Shown here: in pieces, positions 8,062 through 14,890 of the stretch | Position numbering within the stretch: the first letter of the stretch is position 1 | How the letters are laid out: each line of letters opens with the position of its first letter | Origin: Acidobacteriota bacterium | Lineage (GTDB): Bacteria; Acidobacteriota; Polarisedimenticolia; J045 | Direction: 5' to 3' | Assembly (NCBI GenBank): GCA_020350085.1 | Contig: CP070706.1 | Coordinates: 977,380-998,185 of the forward strand | Length of the DNA stretch: 20,806 nucleotides | The notes under the pieces: model-generated | Databases searched by the model: none | What the model saw: the letters and a program-made list of their open reading frames with translations, nothing else | What the model was told of the DNA's origin: nothing | Position numbers and translations under genes: made by a program

Positions 8062-9300
8062 ATGCGATCACTGGGTCTGCTGCACCCGACGTTCGAGCGT
8101 TGGGGCGGGGCGGAGTGGTACATCCACCAGACGCTGTGCGCCATGCTGGAAGGTCGGCTGCGCGAGGCCGTCGTCTACACCCACCGCTACTCGCCCCCGC
8201 CCGGTGAAAAGCGGCTGCCGTACCGCGTCGTCGAGCATCGCTACGGCGGCCTTCTCAGTGCCCCCTGGGACTGGAGCCGTGTGGCGCGACGGCTAGCTCC
8301 CAGTTGGCGCGAGCACGACGCGCTGCTGATTCACAACTACCCAGCCACGATGTGGCTCGCGGCCGCGCGTCAGCAGGCCGATCTCCCGCCCGCCGTCTGG
8401 TACTGTCACGAGCCGCCGGAGCAGCTTCATGGACAGCACGAGTCCGCCGCCGAGCGGCGCTCGACGAGCTCGACGCTGTCCGCGCTGCGTTTCTATCGGT
8501 TGCGTGCGGGATGGTGGCTCTACAGCCGCTGGCGCGAGCGCCGCGAGCGAGCGCGTCTCGGCGAGCGGCGTTGGCGAGAGGCCCGCCGCGCCGCGGAGCG
8601 CGAGGCGGTCGCCGCCATCGAGACGATTCTCGCCAACAGCCGCTTCACCGCCGATCGCGTGGCGTCGATCTACGGCAAGAGCGCCGAGGTCGTCTACCCC
8701 GTACCTGCGGACTTGGACCGGCTGGCGCCTTCGGCCGCCGCCGAGAAAGACAGGACCGTTCTGTGGGTCGGCCGGCTCACGCCGGCGAAGCGTCCGTTGA
8801 TGATGCTCGACGCGTGGGAGCAAGCGCGCCGCAGCGAGCCCGAGCTCGAGTGCTACCGGCTGCGGCTGATCGGCGATGGGCCGCTGAGGTCTCAGATCGA
8901 CGGCCGCATCGCGGCTCTCGGCGGGTCGATCGCACGGGACGCGGCGTTGTCGCGTGCGACACTGGTCGAGGCCTACCGGCGGGCCGTCGTGACCGTGCAT
9001 CTCGGCCGGCAAGAGCCGTTCGGACTCGTCCCGCTCGAGGCGATGGCGGCCGGAAGCGCCGTGATCGCGGCCGGAGAGGGCGGCGTGCGAGAGACCGTCA
9101 TCGTCGGCGAGACCGGGTGGCTGCTCGAGCCATGCGAGCGGCAGACGCTCGCCGCCGCGCTGGCGAAGGTTCCGGCGAGACACCAGGACCTGTGCGAGAT
9201 GGGCCGGCAGGCCGTCGCCTCGGTGCGGGCGCGCTTTTGCTTCGAAGACAGTCTCGCCGCTGTTTGCGAGAGTCTCGGATCGACGAGGACGGCGCCGTAG
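8062..9300 (+). CDS. GT4-family glycosyltransferase
   Basis: This encodes about 412 residues with a GT-B fold. The N-terminus (MRSLGLLHPTFERWGGAEWYI) has the GGAE acceptor-side loop typical of GT4. The C-terminal nucleotide-sugar domain shows VLWVGRLTPAKRP, LRLIGDGPLR and the E-x7-E motif EPFGLVPLEAMAAGSAVIA. It would transfer a sugar from a nucleotide-activated donor to a lipid or polysaccharide at the cytosolic face of the membrane; donor and acceptor cannot be told. ATG 8062 is chosen because it fits the family's start. GTG 8047 in frame adds five residues, and neither has a strong ribosome site. An Arg/Ala-rich insert (around residues 145-190) separates the two domains. The gene is divergent from the E1-acyltransferase operon and may or may not act with it. 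Confidence 0.88.
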   Translation: MRSLGLLHPTFERWGGAEWYIHQTLCAMLEGRLREAVVYTHRYSPPPGEKRLPYRVVEHRYGGLLSAPWDWSRVARRLAPSWREHDALLIHNYPATMWLAAARQQADLPPAVWYCHEPPEQLHGQHESAAERRSTSSTLSALRFYRLRAGWWLYSRWRERRERARLGERRWREARRAAEREAVAAIETILANSRFTADRVASIYGKSAEVVYPVPADLDRLAPSAAAEKDRTVLWVGRLTPAKRPLMMLDAWEQARRSEPELECYRLRLIGDGPLRSQIDGRIAALGGSIARDAALSRATLVEAYRRAVVTVHLGRQEPFGLVPLEAMAAGSAVIAAGEGGVRETVIVGETGWLLEPCERQTLAAALAKVPARHQDLCEMGRQAVASVRARFCFEDSLAAVCESLGSTRTAP

Positions 9301-9330
9301 AGCGACGATCGGCGCGGCCCGCCCCATTTT

Positions 9331-9558
9331 TCAATACGTGATCCGCGGGTCGAGTATCTTCGACTGCGCGATCCAGCTCTCGACGAGCGAGAGGGCAGGG
9401 GAGTTTATCGCCAACTTTTTGGAGCCGTTGATCTCGCGCAGCTTGAGGGCGAGCGGTTCCGGGCTGCGATGGCGAAGTTCCTTGACGGTATCGACACCCG
9501 CCGCCTTGAGCAGATCGTTCGTGGTCGTGACGTTGACGGCGGCGAGCTTGGCCGCCGA
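9331..9558 (-). pseudogene. C-terminal remnant of a DUF4332 (helix-hairpin-helix) protein
   Basis: The minus-strand frame ending in TGA at 9331 reads AAKLAAVNVTTTNDLL, then KAAGVDTVKELRHRSPEPL, and ends SLVESWIAQSKILDPRITY. From memory of the family this matches the second half of DUF4332 proteins, including the usual VVTY-like C-terminus. The first helix-hairpin-helix half is missing: upstream (9560-9600) is a GC-rich stem-loop and then the 3' end of the DUF481 gene. The frame is open further upstream but carries only antisense of that gene. No start codon with a ribosome site is visible, so a 5'-truncated remnant is the best call. A short functional protein cannot be excluded. Confidence 0.6.
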
Positions 9559-9559
9559 G

Positions 9560-9585
9560 GGGCCGCGCCCGTTTCGGCGCGGCCC
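9560..9585 (-). terminator. Stem-loop after the DUF481 gene
   Basis: A perfect 10-bp stem with a 6-nt loop (9560-9569 with 9576-9585) begins 13 bp past the stop of the DUF481 gene. No T-run follows in either direction, so intrinsic termination is uncertain; it may simply stabilise the 3' end. Confidence 0.45.
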
Positions 9586-9598
9586 TTCACGGTCGGGG

Positions 9599-10426
9599 TC
9601 AGAAATTGACGACGACGGAGGCGGAGAGAATCGTGTCCGTGTCATCCAGCTCGAACGGCAGGCCCTCGACGTTGATGAGCACCGGCTCGGCATCGTAGAG
9701 CACCATGTAGCTCGCCTTGAGCGCCACCTTCTGCGTCACCGAGGCGGTTACCGACGTCAACCACCTGGCGCGCATGTCGTCGGTCTCGTCGAGGTTCTGC
9801 AGCAGCTCCAGCTCCGTGTCGAACGTGGCACTCTCGCTCAACACGCGGTGGTAGCCGAGAAAGCCGCGCGCGCCAAGGTACGAGTTGCCCTCCGGCTGGC
9901 CCGGCGCCAACGGCTTGACGTAGGTCTCGTCCGTGTACGTCACGCCGAACTCGCCGACGAGCGAGTGCTTGTCGTCCTCGAAGAAGCGGTAGCCGATGCC
10001 CGGGGAAACGTAGTAGCGGCTGTTGATGCCGGCCGGCTCGTTCTTGTTCCAGCCCGCGCCGACGTACCACAAGAAACGATCGCTGATGTTGCGTCGGTAC
10101 TTGCCGTCGAGAGCGTAGGTCTCGGTGGTGACCTGCGACGTCTTGTCGACGACGACGACATCGCCTTCCCGGCGGCGCGCGAATGTCGACGATTCCGTGC
10201 GCAGCGCCAGCGCCGTGACCGTCAGATCGGAGTCGGTCCAGTTGTAGATGAACTTGTTCGAGAAGGCGACGTTGGTCGATTCCGAGTTGCCCGTCGTGTT
10301 GATGAACGAGAACTCCGCCGTGTCCGACCACGGGCGCTCGGGCTCGCCCTCCTCGGCGAGCAGCGGAGCCGCCGGAGCGGCCAGCAACAACAGGGCGGCA
10401 ACCAGAGGCGAGATTCGACGCTTCAT
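9599..10426 (-). CDS. DUF481 (YdiY-like) outer-membrane beta-barrel protein
   Basis: This encodes 275 residues. A clear signal peptide (MKRRISPLVAALLLLAAPAAPLLA) with cleavage near EEGE is followed by alternating beta strands rich in aromatic residues and Gly, starting with the family's SAEFSFINTTGNS-type segment (here TAEFSFINTTGNSES) and ending in a terminal Phe (SASVVVNF), as expected for an outer-membrane barrel. E. coli YdiY is the known relative; its function is poorly understood. ATG 10426 is chosen because GGAGG lies 7 bp upstream and the signal peptide starts there; a longer in-frame start at 10495 would place 23 unrelated residues in front. It is the only intact gene between 9300 and 11300, flanked on both sides by gene remnants. 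Confidence 0.88.
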   Translation of the reverse strand: MKRRISPLVAALLLLAAPAAPLLAEEGEPERPWSDTAEFSFINTTGNSESTNVAFSNKFIYNWTDSDLTVTALALRTESSTFARRREGDVVVVDKTSQVTTETYALDGKYRRNISDRFLWYVGAGWNKNEPAGINSRYYVSPGIGYRFFEDDKHSLVGEFGVTYTDETYVKPLAPGQPEGNSYLGARGFLGYHRVLSESATFDTELELLQNLDETDDMRARWLTSVTASVTQKVALKASYMVLYDAEPVLINVEGLPFELDDTDTILSASVVVNF

Positions 10427-10625
10427 CGGGAATCCTCCGTGGGCGCCCCTTCGCCTAAGCTTTGCCTGTGCCATTTGTTCAAAATCGTTCGGCACGATCC
10501 GCGCTTTGGCGCCGGGGCGGCGAGGGGTGGGGACCCGTTCGTGTCAAGCCCCGGGTCCCGAAGACAGGGTCTGGCTCTCCAGAGTCGCATCGGGCGCGAG
10601 AGGATAGCCTCTTTTCCGCTCACCC
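10427..10625. other. Intergenic stretch upstream of the DUF481 gene
   Basis: No gene is seen. The DUF481 promoter should be here; on the minus strand TTGAAC (10482-10477) could be a -35 box, but the -10 at 17 bp spacing is poor. A perfect 8-bp inverted repeat, GGGACCCG/CGGGTCCC (10530-10537 and 10552-10559, 14-nt loop), lies about 70 bp past the stop of the MscS fragment and could be its old terminator, though no T-run follows. Confidence 0.35.
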
Positions 10626-10880
10626 TCACGCGCTCTCGGGCCACTGCTTGACCGTCTCGTCGAGAAAGACGCTGTTGGCGACGGCCACGGTCCGATCCTC
10701 GACTTCGTCGACGGTCTGCACCGCACTGATCGCTTTGAGCCCGCCGCGCTCGCCGCGGATCTCGACCGCATCGCCGACGCGGAAAATCTTCTTCGCATAA
10801 AAGCCGGCGATGATGTTGCGCTTGATGTCGCGCGTGCCGAGCCCGAACGACAAGCCGAACGCGAGCGAGAAGCCGGCGAG
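10626..10880 (-). pseudogene. C-terminal fragment of a small MscS-type mechanosensitive channel
   Basis: The minus-strand frame reads SLAFGLSFGLGTRDIKRN, then IIAGFYAKKIFRVGDAVEIRGERG, and ends VFLDETVKQWPESA. This is the pore-helix end and beta domain of MscS-family channels (GLG.RD..RN..AGFY, GD.VEI.GE.G and a late VP/VAN.VFLDE motif). Reading on upstream the frame reaches a TAG near 10914, and none of the membrane-spanning N-terminus is present. The break is at about 10870-10900, exactly where the oppositely oriented peptidoglycan-binding gene remnant begins. A start at ATG 10853 would give 75 residues without any membrane helix, so function as a channel is very unlikely. Confidence 0.7.
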
Positions 10881-11263
10881 CAGACGGTCAAAAAGAGCGT
10901 CGTGAAGACCCTACCGAGCGTGCACAAGATCGAAGTTCCCGCCCGCTGCGAGACGCTCAAGGTGCGCCGACTCGCCGGCCCGCCCGAGACGAGGACGGTC
11001 CACGTCCCCGCCGATTACGAGACCGTGACCCGCACCGTCAAGGTCAGCGACGGCAAGATGGCCTGCGCGCCGGTGCTGTGCCAGACCAACGCCACGGCGT
11101 CGATGATCACCAGGATTCAGTCGGCGCTCAAGTCCGCCGGCTACGATCCCGGTCCGGTAGACGGCGTGATCGGCCGCCAGACGATGGGGCCGCGCGTGCT
11201 TATCAGAAATCGAAGGGACTCTCGCAGGGTTACCTGACGCTCGAGGCGCTCGGCGTGCGCTGA
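10881..11263 (+). pseudogene. Truncated and frameshifted peptidoglycan-binding protein
   Basis: The plus frame reads VKKSVVKTLPSVHKIEVP, then PADYETVTRTVKVSDGKM, CQTNATASMITRIQSALKSA and GYDPGPVDGVIGRQTM. This is the end of a repeat-rich region (PAxYETVTxxVxV units) followed by a PG_binding_1 domain. After QTMG, at the G-run 11186-11189, the homology shifts frame and continues AARAYQKSKGLSQGYLTLEALGVR to a TGA at 11263. One missing G explains this. The N-terminal signal sequence and earlier repeats are absent, because the frame runs back into the MscS fragment. In its intact form it would be an envelope protein. GTG 10902 is the first start codon near the join; no ribosome site is visible. 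Confidence 0.7.
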
Positions 11264-11289
11264 TCGCTGGCACGGCCGAGAAACGATGG

Positions 11290-11312
11290 CGGGGGCCCAC
11301 TCGGGCTCCCCG
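11290..11312 (+). terminator. GC-rich stem-loop after the peptidoglycan-binding remnant
   Basis: CGGGGGCCC and CGGGCTCCCCG pair across a short loop with one bulged base, 27 bp past the TGA of the remnant. There is no T-run, so intrinsic termination is uncertain. Confidence 0.35.
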
Positions 11313-11357
11313 CGTCTGCTTCGGCTCGAGCTGCTCGCCGCGCGCCGGATCTTCGTC

Positions 11358-11370
11358 AATAATCCGGGCT
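11358..11370. repeat. Solo copy of the foldback-element end next to a start codon
   Basis: AATAATCCGGGCT here is identical to the right arm end of the 82-bp foldback element (18326-18338), 7 kb away. It lies 4 bp before the ATG of the Leu dehydrogenase gene, in the place where a ribosome site would be expected. No partner arm was found nearby. Confidence 0.55.
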
Positions 11371-11374
11371 GATC

Positions 11375-12682
11375 ATGCCCGCGCTCGACGAGCTGACGCC
11401 GGCCCAGTTCTGCCGGTTTCTCGCGGATCGTGCGATCCGGCGCTGCTACTTCGTGTGGCACGACGAAACCGAGACGGTGAACAGCTCGCATCCTGATCTC
11501 GAGCCGCTCGGGCGCTGGCTGGCGGCCGAGCGGCGTGACTTCGATCGGCACGAGGGCGTGTTCGTCCAGATCGGTGAGAGCACGGGCGCGCTGCAAGGGG
11601 CCTTCGTCCACCGCACCTGCCGTGGCCAGGCCGCCGGAGGGGTGCGGCGGATGCGTTACGAGACCGTCGCGGAGTACCTGCGCGACGGGCTGCGTCTGAG
11701 CCGCGGCATGACGCACAAGAACGCCCTCGCGGGCTTGTGGTGGGGTGGCGGCAAGGGCGTGATCGATCCCGGCCCGGGTCGCGAGCCCGACGGTCGTGGC
11801 TTGCGACCCACGCTCTACGAGGAGTACGGCTGCTTCATCAGCTCGCTGAAAGGCTGCTACGTGACGGCGGAAGACGCCGGGACGACGGCCGAGGACATGG
11901 CCGCGGTGTTCAGCGCGACGCGATTTACGACCTGCATTCCGCCCGCCTGCGGCGGCAGCGGGAATCCTTCCGCGCCGACGGCGCGCGGTGTGGTGCGCGG
12001 CATGGAAGCGGCGCTCGCGCACCGCGGTCAGGGGGATCTGCGCGGCAAGACGGTCGTGATTCAGGGGCTGGGCGAGGTCGGCTCGCGCCTGATCGGTCTG
12101 CTCGCCGCGCGTGGCGTGCACCGGGTCGTGGGCGCGGACATCCGAGCCGAGCGGATCGCGAAGCTCAAACGCGCTCATACCGAGATCGAGCTCGATCTCC
12201 GCGTCGTCGCGACCGACGACGATTCGATTCTGGCCGAGCCGGGCGACATTCTCTCCCCGTGCGGCGTCGGCGGTACGCTCAACTCTCGCAGCATCCCTCG
12301 CATTCGTGCCGGCATCATCTGCGGCGCGGCCAACAATCAGCTCGAAGATCCGGACCGCGACGATCGGCGGCTGGCCGAGCGCGGTTTGCTCTTCATGCCG
12401 GATTTTCTCGTCAACCGCATGGGCATCGTCACCTGCGCGGACGAGCAAGCCGGTTACATCAACGGTGATCCGATGATCGAGGCGCATCTCGACCAGCAGT
12501 GGGAGAACGGCATCTATCGGCTGTCGTTGGCCGTGCTGGCGCGGGCGGACGAGAGCGGCTCGACTCCGGCGAGGATCGCCCTCGAGCTGGCCGAGAGACG
12601 CTCGCGAGAGCTGCACCCGATCTTCGGCCACCGCGGGGTGGAGATCATCCGCTCACTGATCGCGGACGGTTGGGCCGCCTGA
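11375..12682 (+). CDS. Glu/Leu/Phe/Val-type amino acid dehydrogenase (Leu/Val-like)
   Basis: This encodes 435 residues. The dimerisation/substrate domain has GGVRRM (88-93), K115 in MTHKNALAG and the catalytic lysine K127 in GGGKG, and D167 in TAEDAGTT. The Rossmann domain carries GLGEVG (231-236). These match leucine dehydrogenase (Lys68/Lys80 pair in Bacillus), which deaminates Leu, Val or Ile to the 2-oxoacids with NAD+. It has about 45 extra N-terminal residues and is longer than the usual 360. The substrate range is inferred, not proven. There is no visible ribosome site before ATG 11375, because a mobile-element end occupies that place. Its stop overlaps the next start (TGATG), so it is coupled to the squalene/phytoene synthase-like gene. 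Confidence 0.88.
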   Translation: MPALDELTPAQFCRFLADRAIRRCYFVWHDETETVNSSHPDLEPLGRWLAAERRDFDRHEGVFVQIGESTGALQGAFVHRTCRGQAAGGVRRMRYETVAEYLRDGLRLSRGMTHKNALAGLWWGGGKGVIDPGPGREPDGRGLRPTLYEEYGCFISSLKGCYVTAEDAGTTAEDMAAVFSATRFTTCIPPACGGSGNPSAPTARGVVRGMEAALAHRGQGDLRGKTVVIQGLGEVGSRLIGLLAARGVHRVVGADIRAERIAKLKRAHTEIELDLRVVATDDDSILAEPGDILSPCGVGGTLNSRSIPRIRAGIICGAANNQLEDPDRDDRRLAERGLLFMPDFLVNRMGIVTCADEQAGYINGDPMIEAHLDQQWENGIYRLSLAVLARADESGSTPARIALELAERRSRELHPIFGHRGVEIIRSLIADGWAA

Positions 12683-13983
12683 TGCCGGAGGCCGGGCCGA
12701 TGCAGCCGCCGCGGGCCGGCTCGCGCCATGCGGACCTCCCAGAGCAAAGCGAGGGCCTGCTGGCCCGGGTGCCTTTTCCCGTGCTGCGCGTGGCCCTGCT
12801 CGTCAGAGATCTCGCCGTCGATCGCCATGATCCCGACCTCGTCGGGCTGCGCGGCATCGACGATCCGGAGCGGTTCGTGTGGGCCATGTTGCCCCACGCA
12901 GCGCGCACCTTCTCCTCGTGCATCACCTTGCTGCCGGGCCGCGCAGCGCGCATCTCCGCCGTCGCGTACCTGTACTGTCGCATGCTCGATACGTACGAGG
13001 ACCTGCTCACCGATCCGGCCGCGCGTGACGCGGCGCTGGAGCGCTTCCCGCTCCGGCTGCTCGCCGACCCGGCAGCGGCGCAGGCTCTGCCCGAAGCCCC
13101 CCGGATCGCGCACGCGCACGTGGTCGACGAGCGCGATGCCGCCCACTTGCTGCTCGTCGAGCGCTGCTGCTTGGTCGATCGCGTGTTCGCCCGCTTCGCC
13201 GCCGAAGAGCGGCGGCTGATTTACGATCTCGTCGCCTCGATGGCAGCCGGCATGAGATGGTCGTCGAGCGTCTTCGCCCGCCAAGGAGGGGTTCTCGAGA
13301 ACGAGCATCAGCTCACACGGTATTGCCGGGAAGTGATCGGTCATCCCGTCGTGTTCTCGCTGCGATTGCTGCGGCTGCTGCGCCGCAGGTCGACCGAGTT
13401 GCCCGAGCCGGCCCGGCAGGACGCGATGGTCGTCAGCGAGATGATCCAGCTGGCCAATGTCACGCGGGACATCGAGAAGGACCTGCTGCGCGGCGTCGCC
13501 TACCATCCCTTGCTCCGCGAGGACCTCGGCCGCGACGTCTTCGCCCAGCGCGACGCGGCGCTGACGGAGCGGGTTCGACGGGTCCGAGAGCAGCTGTTGA
13601 CGATGGCCCTCGAGCGCGCGCCGGCCTACCGCGAGCTGCTGGCTTCTCTCGGCTCGCGTCGGCTGAGCTTGGCGCGGGCATCGGCGGTGTTGATGCTGCT
13701 GTTCACGGACGGCTACTACCGTGGCTGCGGGCGGCGAGTCGGCTGGCCGGGGTGGGGCGCGCGGCGTTCTGGAGTCGGGCTGTTGATCGGCGCGCTGCCG
13801 GCGCTGTTCTCGGAGCGCCGAGCCGAAACAGCCGTCGATCGCATCGTGCGCGCTTTCGCGGCCGCAGCCCGCGAGGCCCGTGCGCGCGGTGTGCCGCTCG
13901 CGTTCGACACGGTGGGCAGCGCTGCGATCCCGGCGGCGGCGCCCGAAACGGCCCCTTCCCGGTTAGCGTCGCCAGCGCGCTGA
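12682..13983 (+). CDS. Squalene/phytoene synthase family protein
   Basis: This encodes about 433 residues. It has the first Asp-rich motif DTYED (103-107) within YLYCRMLDTYED and the second as NVTRDIEKD (259-267), the canonical N..RD...D site that binds the Mg-diphosphates of two prenyl donors. The RTFSSCITLLP segment (75-84) fits the conserved region before motif one. It should therefore join two prenyl diphosphates head to head (farnesyl for squalene-type, geranylgeranyl for phytoene-type); the product is not predictable. The C-terminal about 110 residues are hydrophobic and Ala/Arg rich, possibly membrane-associated. The start is ATG 12682, overlapping the TGA of the dehydrogenase. Its last 21 bp overlap the tail of the convergent SDR gene. 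Confidence 0.88.
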   Translation: MPEAGPMQPPRAGSRHADLPEQSEGLLARVPFPVLRVALLVRDLAVDRHDPDLVGLRGIDDPERFVWAMLPHAARTFSSCITLLPGRAARISAVAYLYCRMLDTYEDLLTDPAARDAALERFPLRLLADPAAAQALPEAPRIAHAHVVDERDAAHLLLVERCCLVDRVFARFAAEERRLIYDLVASMAAGMRWSSSVFARQGGVLENEHQLTRYCREVIGHPVVFSLRLLRLLRRRSTELPEPARQDAMVVSEMIQLANVTRDIEKDLLRGVAYHPLLREDLGRDVFAQRDAALTERVRRVREQLLTMALERAPAYRELLASLGSRRLSLARASAVLMLLFTDGYYRGCGRRVGWPGWGARRSGVGLLIGALPALFSERRAETAVDRIVRAFAAAAREARARGVPLAFDTVGSAAIPAAAPETAPSRLASPAR

Positions 13984-14793
13984 GATCAACCGGTCCATCC
14001 ATCGATCAGGCAGAAACGAGAACAGACGCAGAAGCGTGGCCTTGTGAGCGACGAGCAGGCGGGTCGGTGGCCGGCGCGCCTCGAGCGCGCGGAGCGCCTC
14101 CTCAGCCACGTCGGAGGCCGGCAGCGCGGTTTGCACCGCCCGCTCGACCTGCCGCTGAAACTCGCTGAGCGCAGCCTCGTAGACACCGCGCTCGAGCCGG
14201 TGCGAAGCCTGCTCGCGGGCCTTGGCCCAGATCGGAGTCGTGATCGGGCCGGGTTGGATCACGACGATCTCGACGCCGTGCGGGGCCAGCTCGCGGCGCA
14301 GGCTATCCGAGAACGCCTCGAGCGCGAACTTGGAGCTCGCGTACGGCCCCATGAACGGCCCGGCAAGCCGGCCGGAGATCGAGCTGATCATCACGATGCG
14401 TGCTCGCGCGGCGCGCAGCGCTGGCAAGAACGCTTTGGTGACGGCGACGACACCGAAAAAGTTCACGTCGAACAGGCTTCGCACGCGCTCGAGCGGCACC
14501 AGCTCCCACGGCCCGCCGGTCGCGATGCCGGCATTGTTGATCAGCCCTGCCAAGGGTCGGCCATCGAGCCGCTGCTCGACGACGTGCCGCGCGGCCTCGA
14601 TGCTCTCGGCGTCGGTGACATCCATCAGCACCGGCTCGCCGCCGGCGCGCTCGAGCGGGCCGGCATCCTGCTCGCGGCGCACCGTGCCGAACACGCGATA
14701 ACCGGCCGTGGCGAGCCGCTCGGCGGCGGCGAGCCCGATCCCGCTCGACGTTCCTGTGATCAGCACGGTCTTCCGATTGGCGTCTGCGCTCAC
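13963..14793 (-). CDS. Short-chain dehydrogenase/reductase (classical SDR)
   Basis: This encodes 276 residues of an NAD(P)-dependent oxidoreductase. The nucleotide motif is TGTSSGIG (13-20), with NNAG at 86-89, and the catalytic tetrad N111, S138, Y151 and K155 (YASSK) is complete. R39 after the second beta strand (TVRRE) suggests NADP preference. The C-terminal tail (about residue 230 on, ending ISARWRR) is basic and may sit on a membrane, as in retinol-dehydrogenase-like SDRs; the substrate is unknown. GTG 14793 is chosen because AAGGAGG lies directly upstream; the longer open frame to 14907 overlaps the divergent TraB gene. The last 21 bp overlap the end of the synthase gene on the other strand. 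Confidence 0.92.
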   Translation of the reverse strand: MSADANRKTVLITGTSSGIGLAAAERLATAGYRVFGTVRREQDAGPLERAGGEPVLMDVTDAESIEAARHVVEQRLDGRPLAGLINNAGIATGGPWELVPLERVRSLFDVNFFGVVAVTKAFLPALRAARARIVMISSISGRLAGPFMGPYASSKFALEAFSDSLRRELAPHGVEIVVIQPGPITTPIWAKAREQASHRLERGVYEAALSEFQRQVERAVQTALPASDVAEEALRALEARRPPTRLLVAHKATLLRLFSFLPDRWMDRLISARWRR

Positions 14794-14890
14794 GAGACCT
14801 CCTTGTATGAAGAGGCCGATCATAGTCGAGTGCCGCGTGGACAGGGTGGCCTCCAGCGTGTATACGAGACCGTTCCCCAGGGACCCTGAG
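14794..14890. promoter_or_regulatory. Divergent promoters for the SDR and TraB-family genes
   Basis: On the plus strand TGGACA (14838-14843) and TATACG (14861-14866) stand 17 bp apart, a fair sigma70-type promoter giving a leader of about 18 nt to ATG 14891. On the minus strand TATGAT (14824-14819) is a good -10 box for the SDR gene, but its -35 is weak. Confidence 0.45.

Larger units (their letters stand above)
9309..9585. repeat. 12-bp direct repeats flanking the DUF4332-like fragment
   Basis: TCGGCGCGGCCC occurs at 9309-9320 and again at 9574-9585, on either side of the truncated DUF4332-like reading frame. A third, inverted copy of the core (GGGCCGCGCC, 9560-9569) makes the right-hand copy a stem-loop. 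This could be a trace of insertion or recombination, or a chance result of high GC. Confidence 0.4.

Noticed and set aside
8062..9300. Glycosyltransferase as a certain member of the E1-acyltransferase system
   Set aside because: Only divergent position links them; no shared transcript or known pathway link, so it is kept as a separate gene.
11141..12631. Minus-strand open frame (496 codons) over the Leu-type dehydrogenase
   Set aside because: Antisense shadow; the plus strand has full catalytic motifs and a coupled downstream gene.
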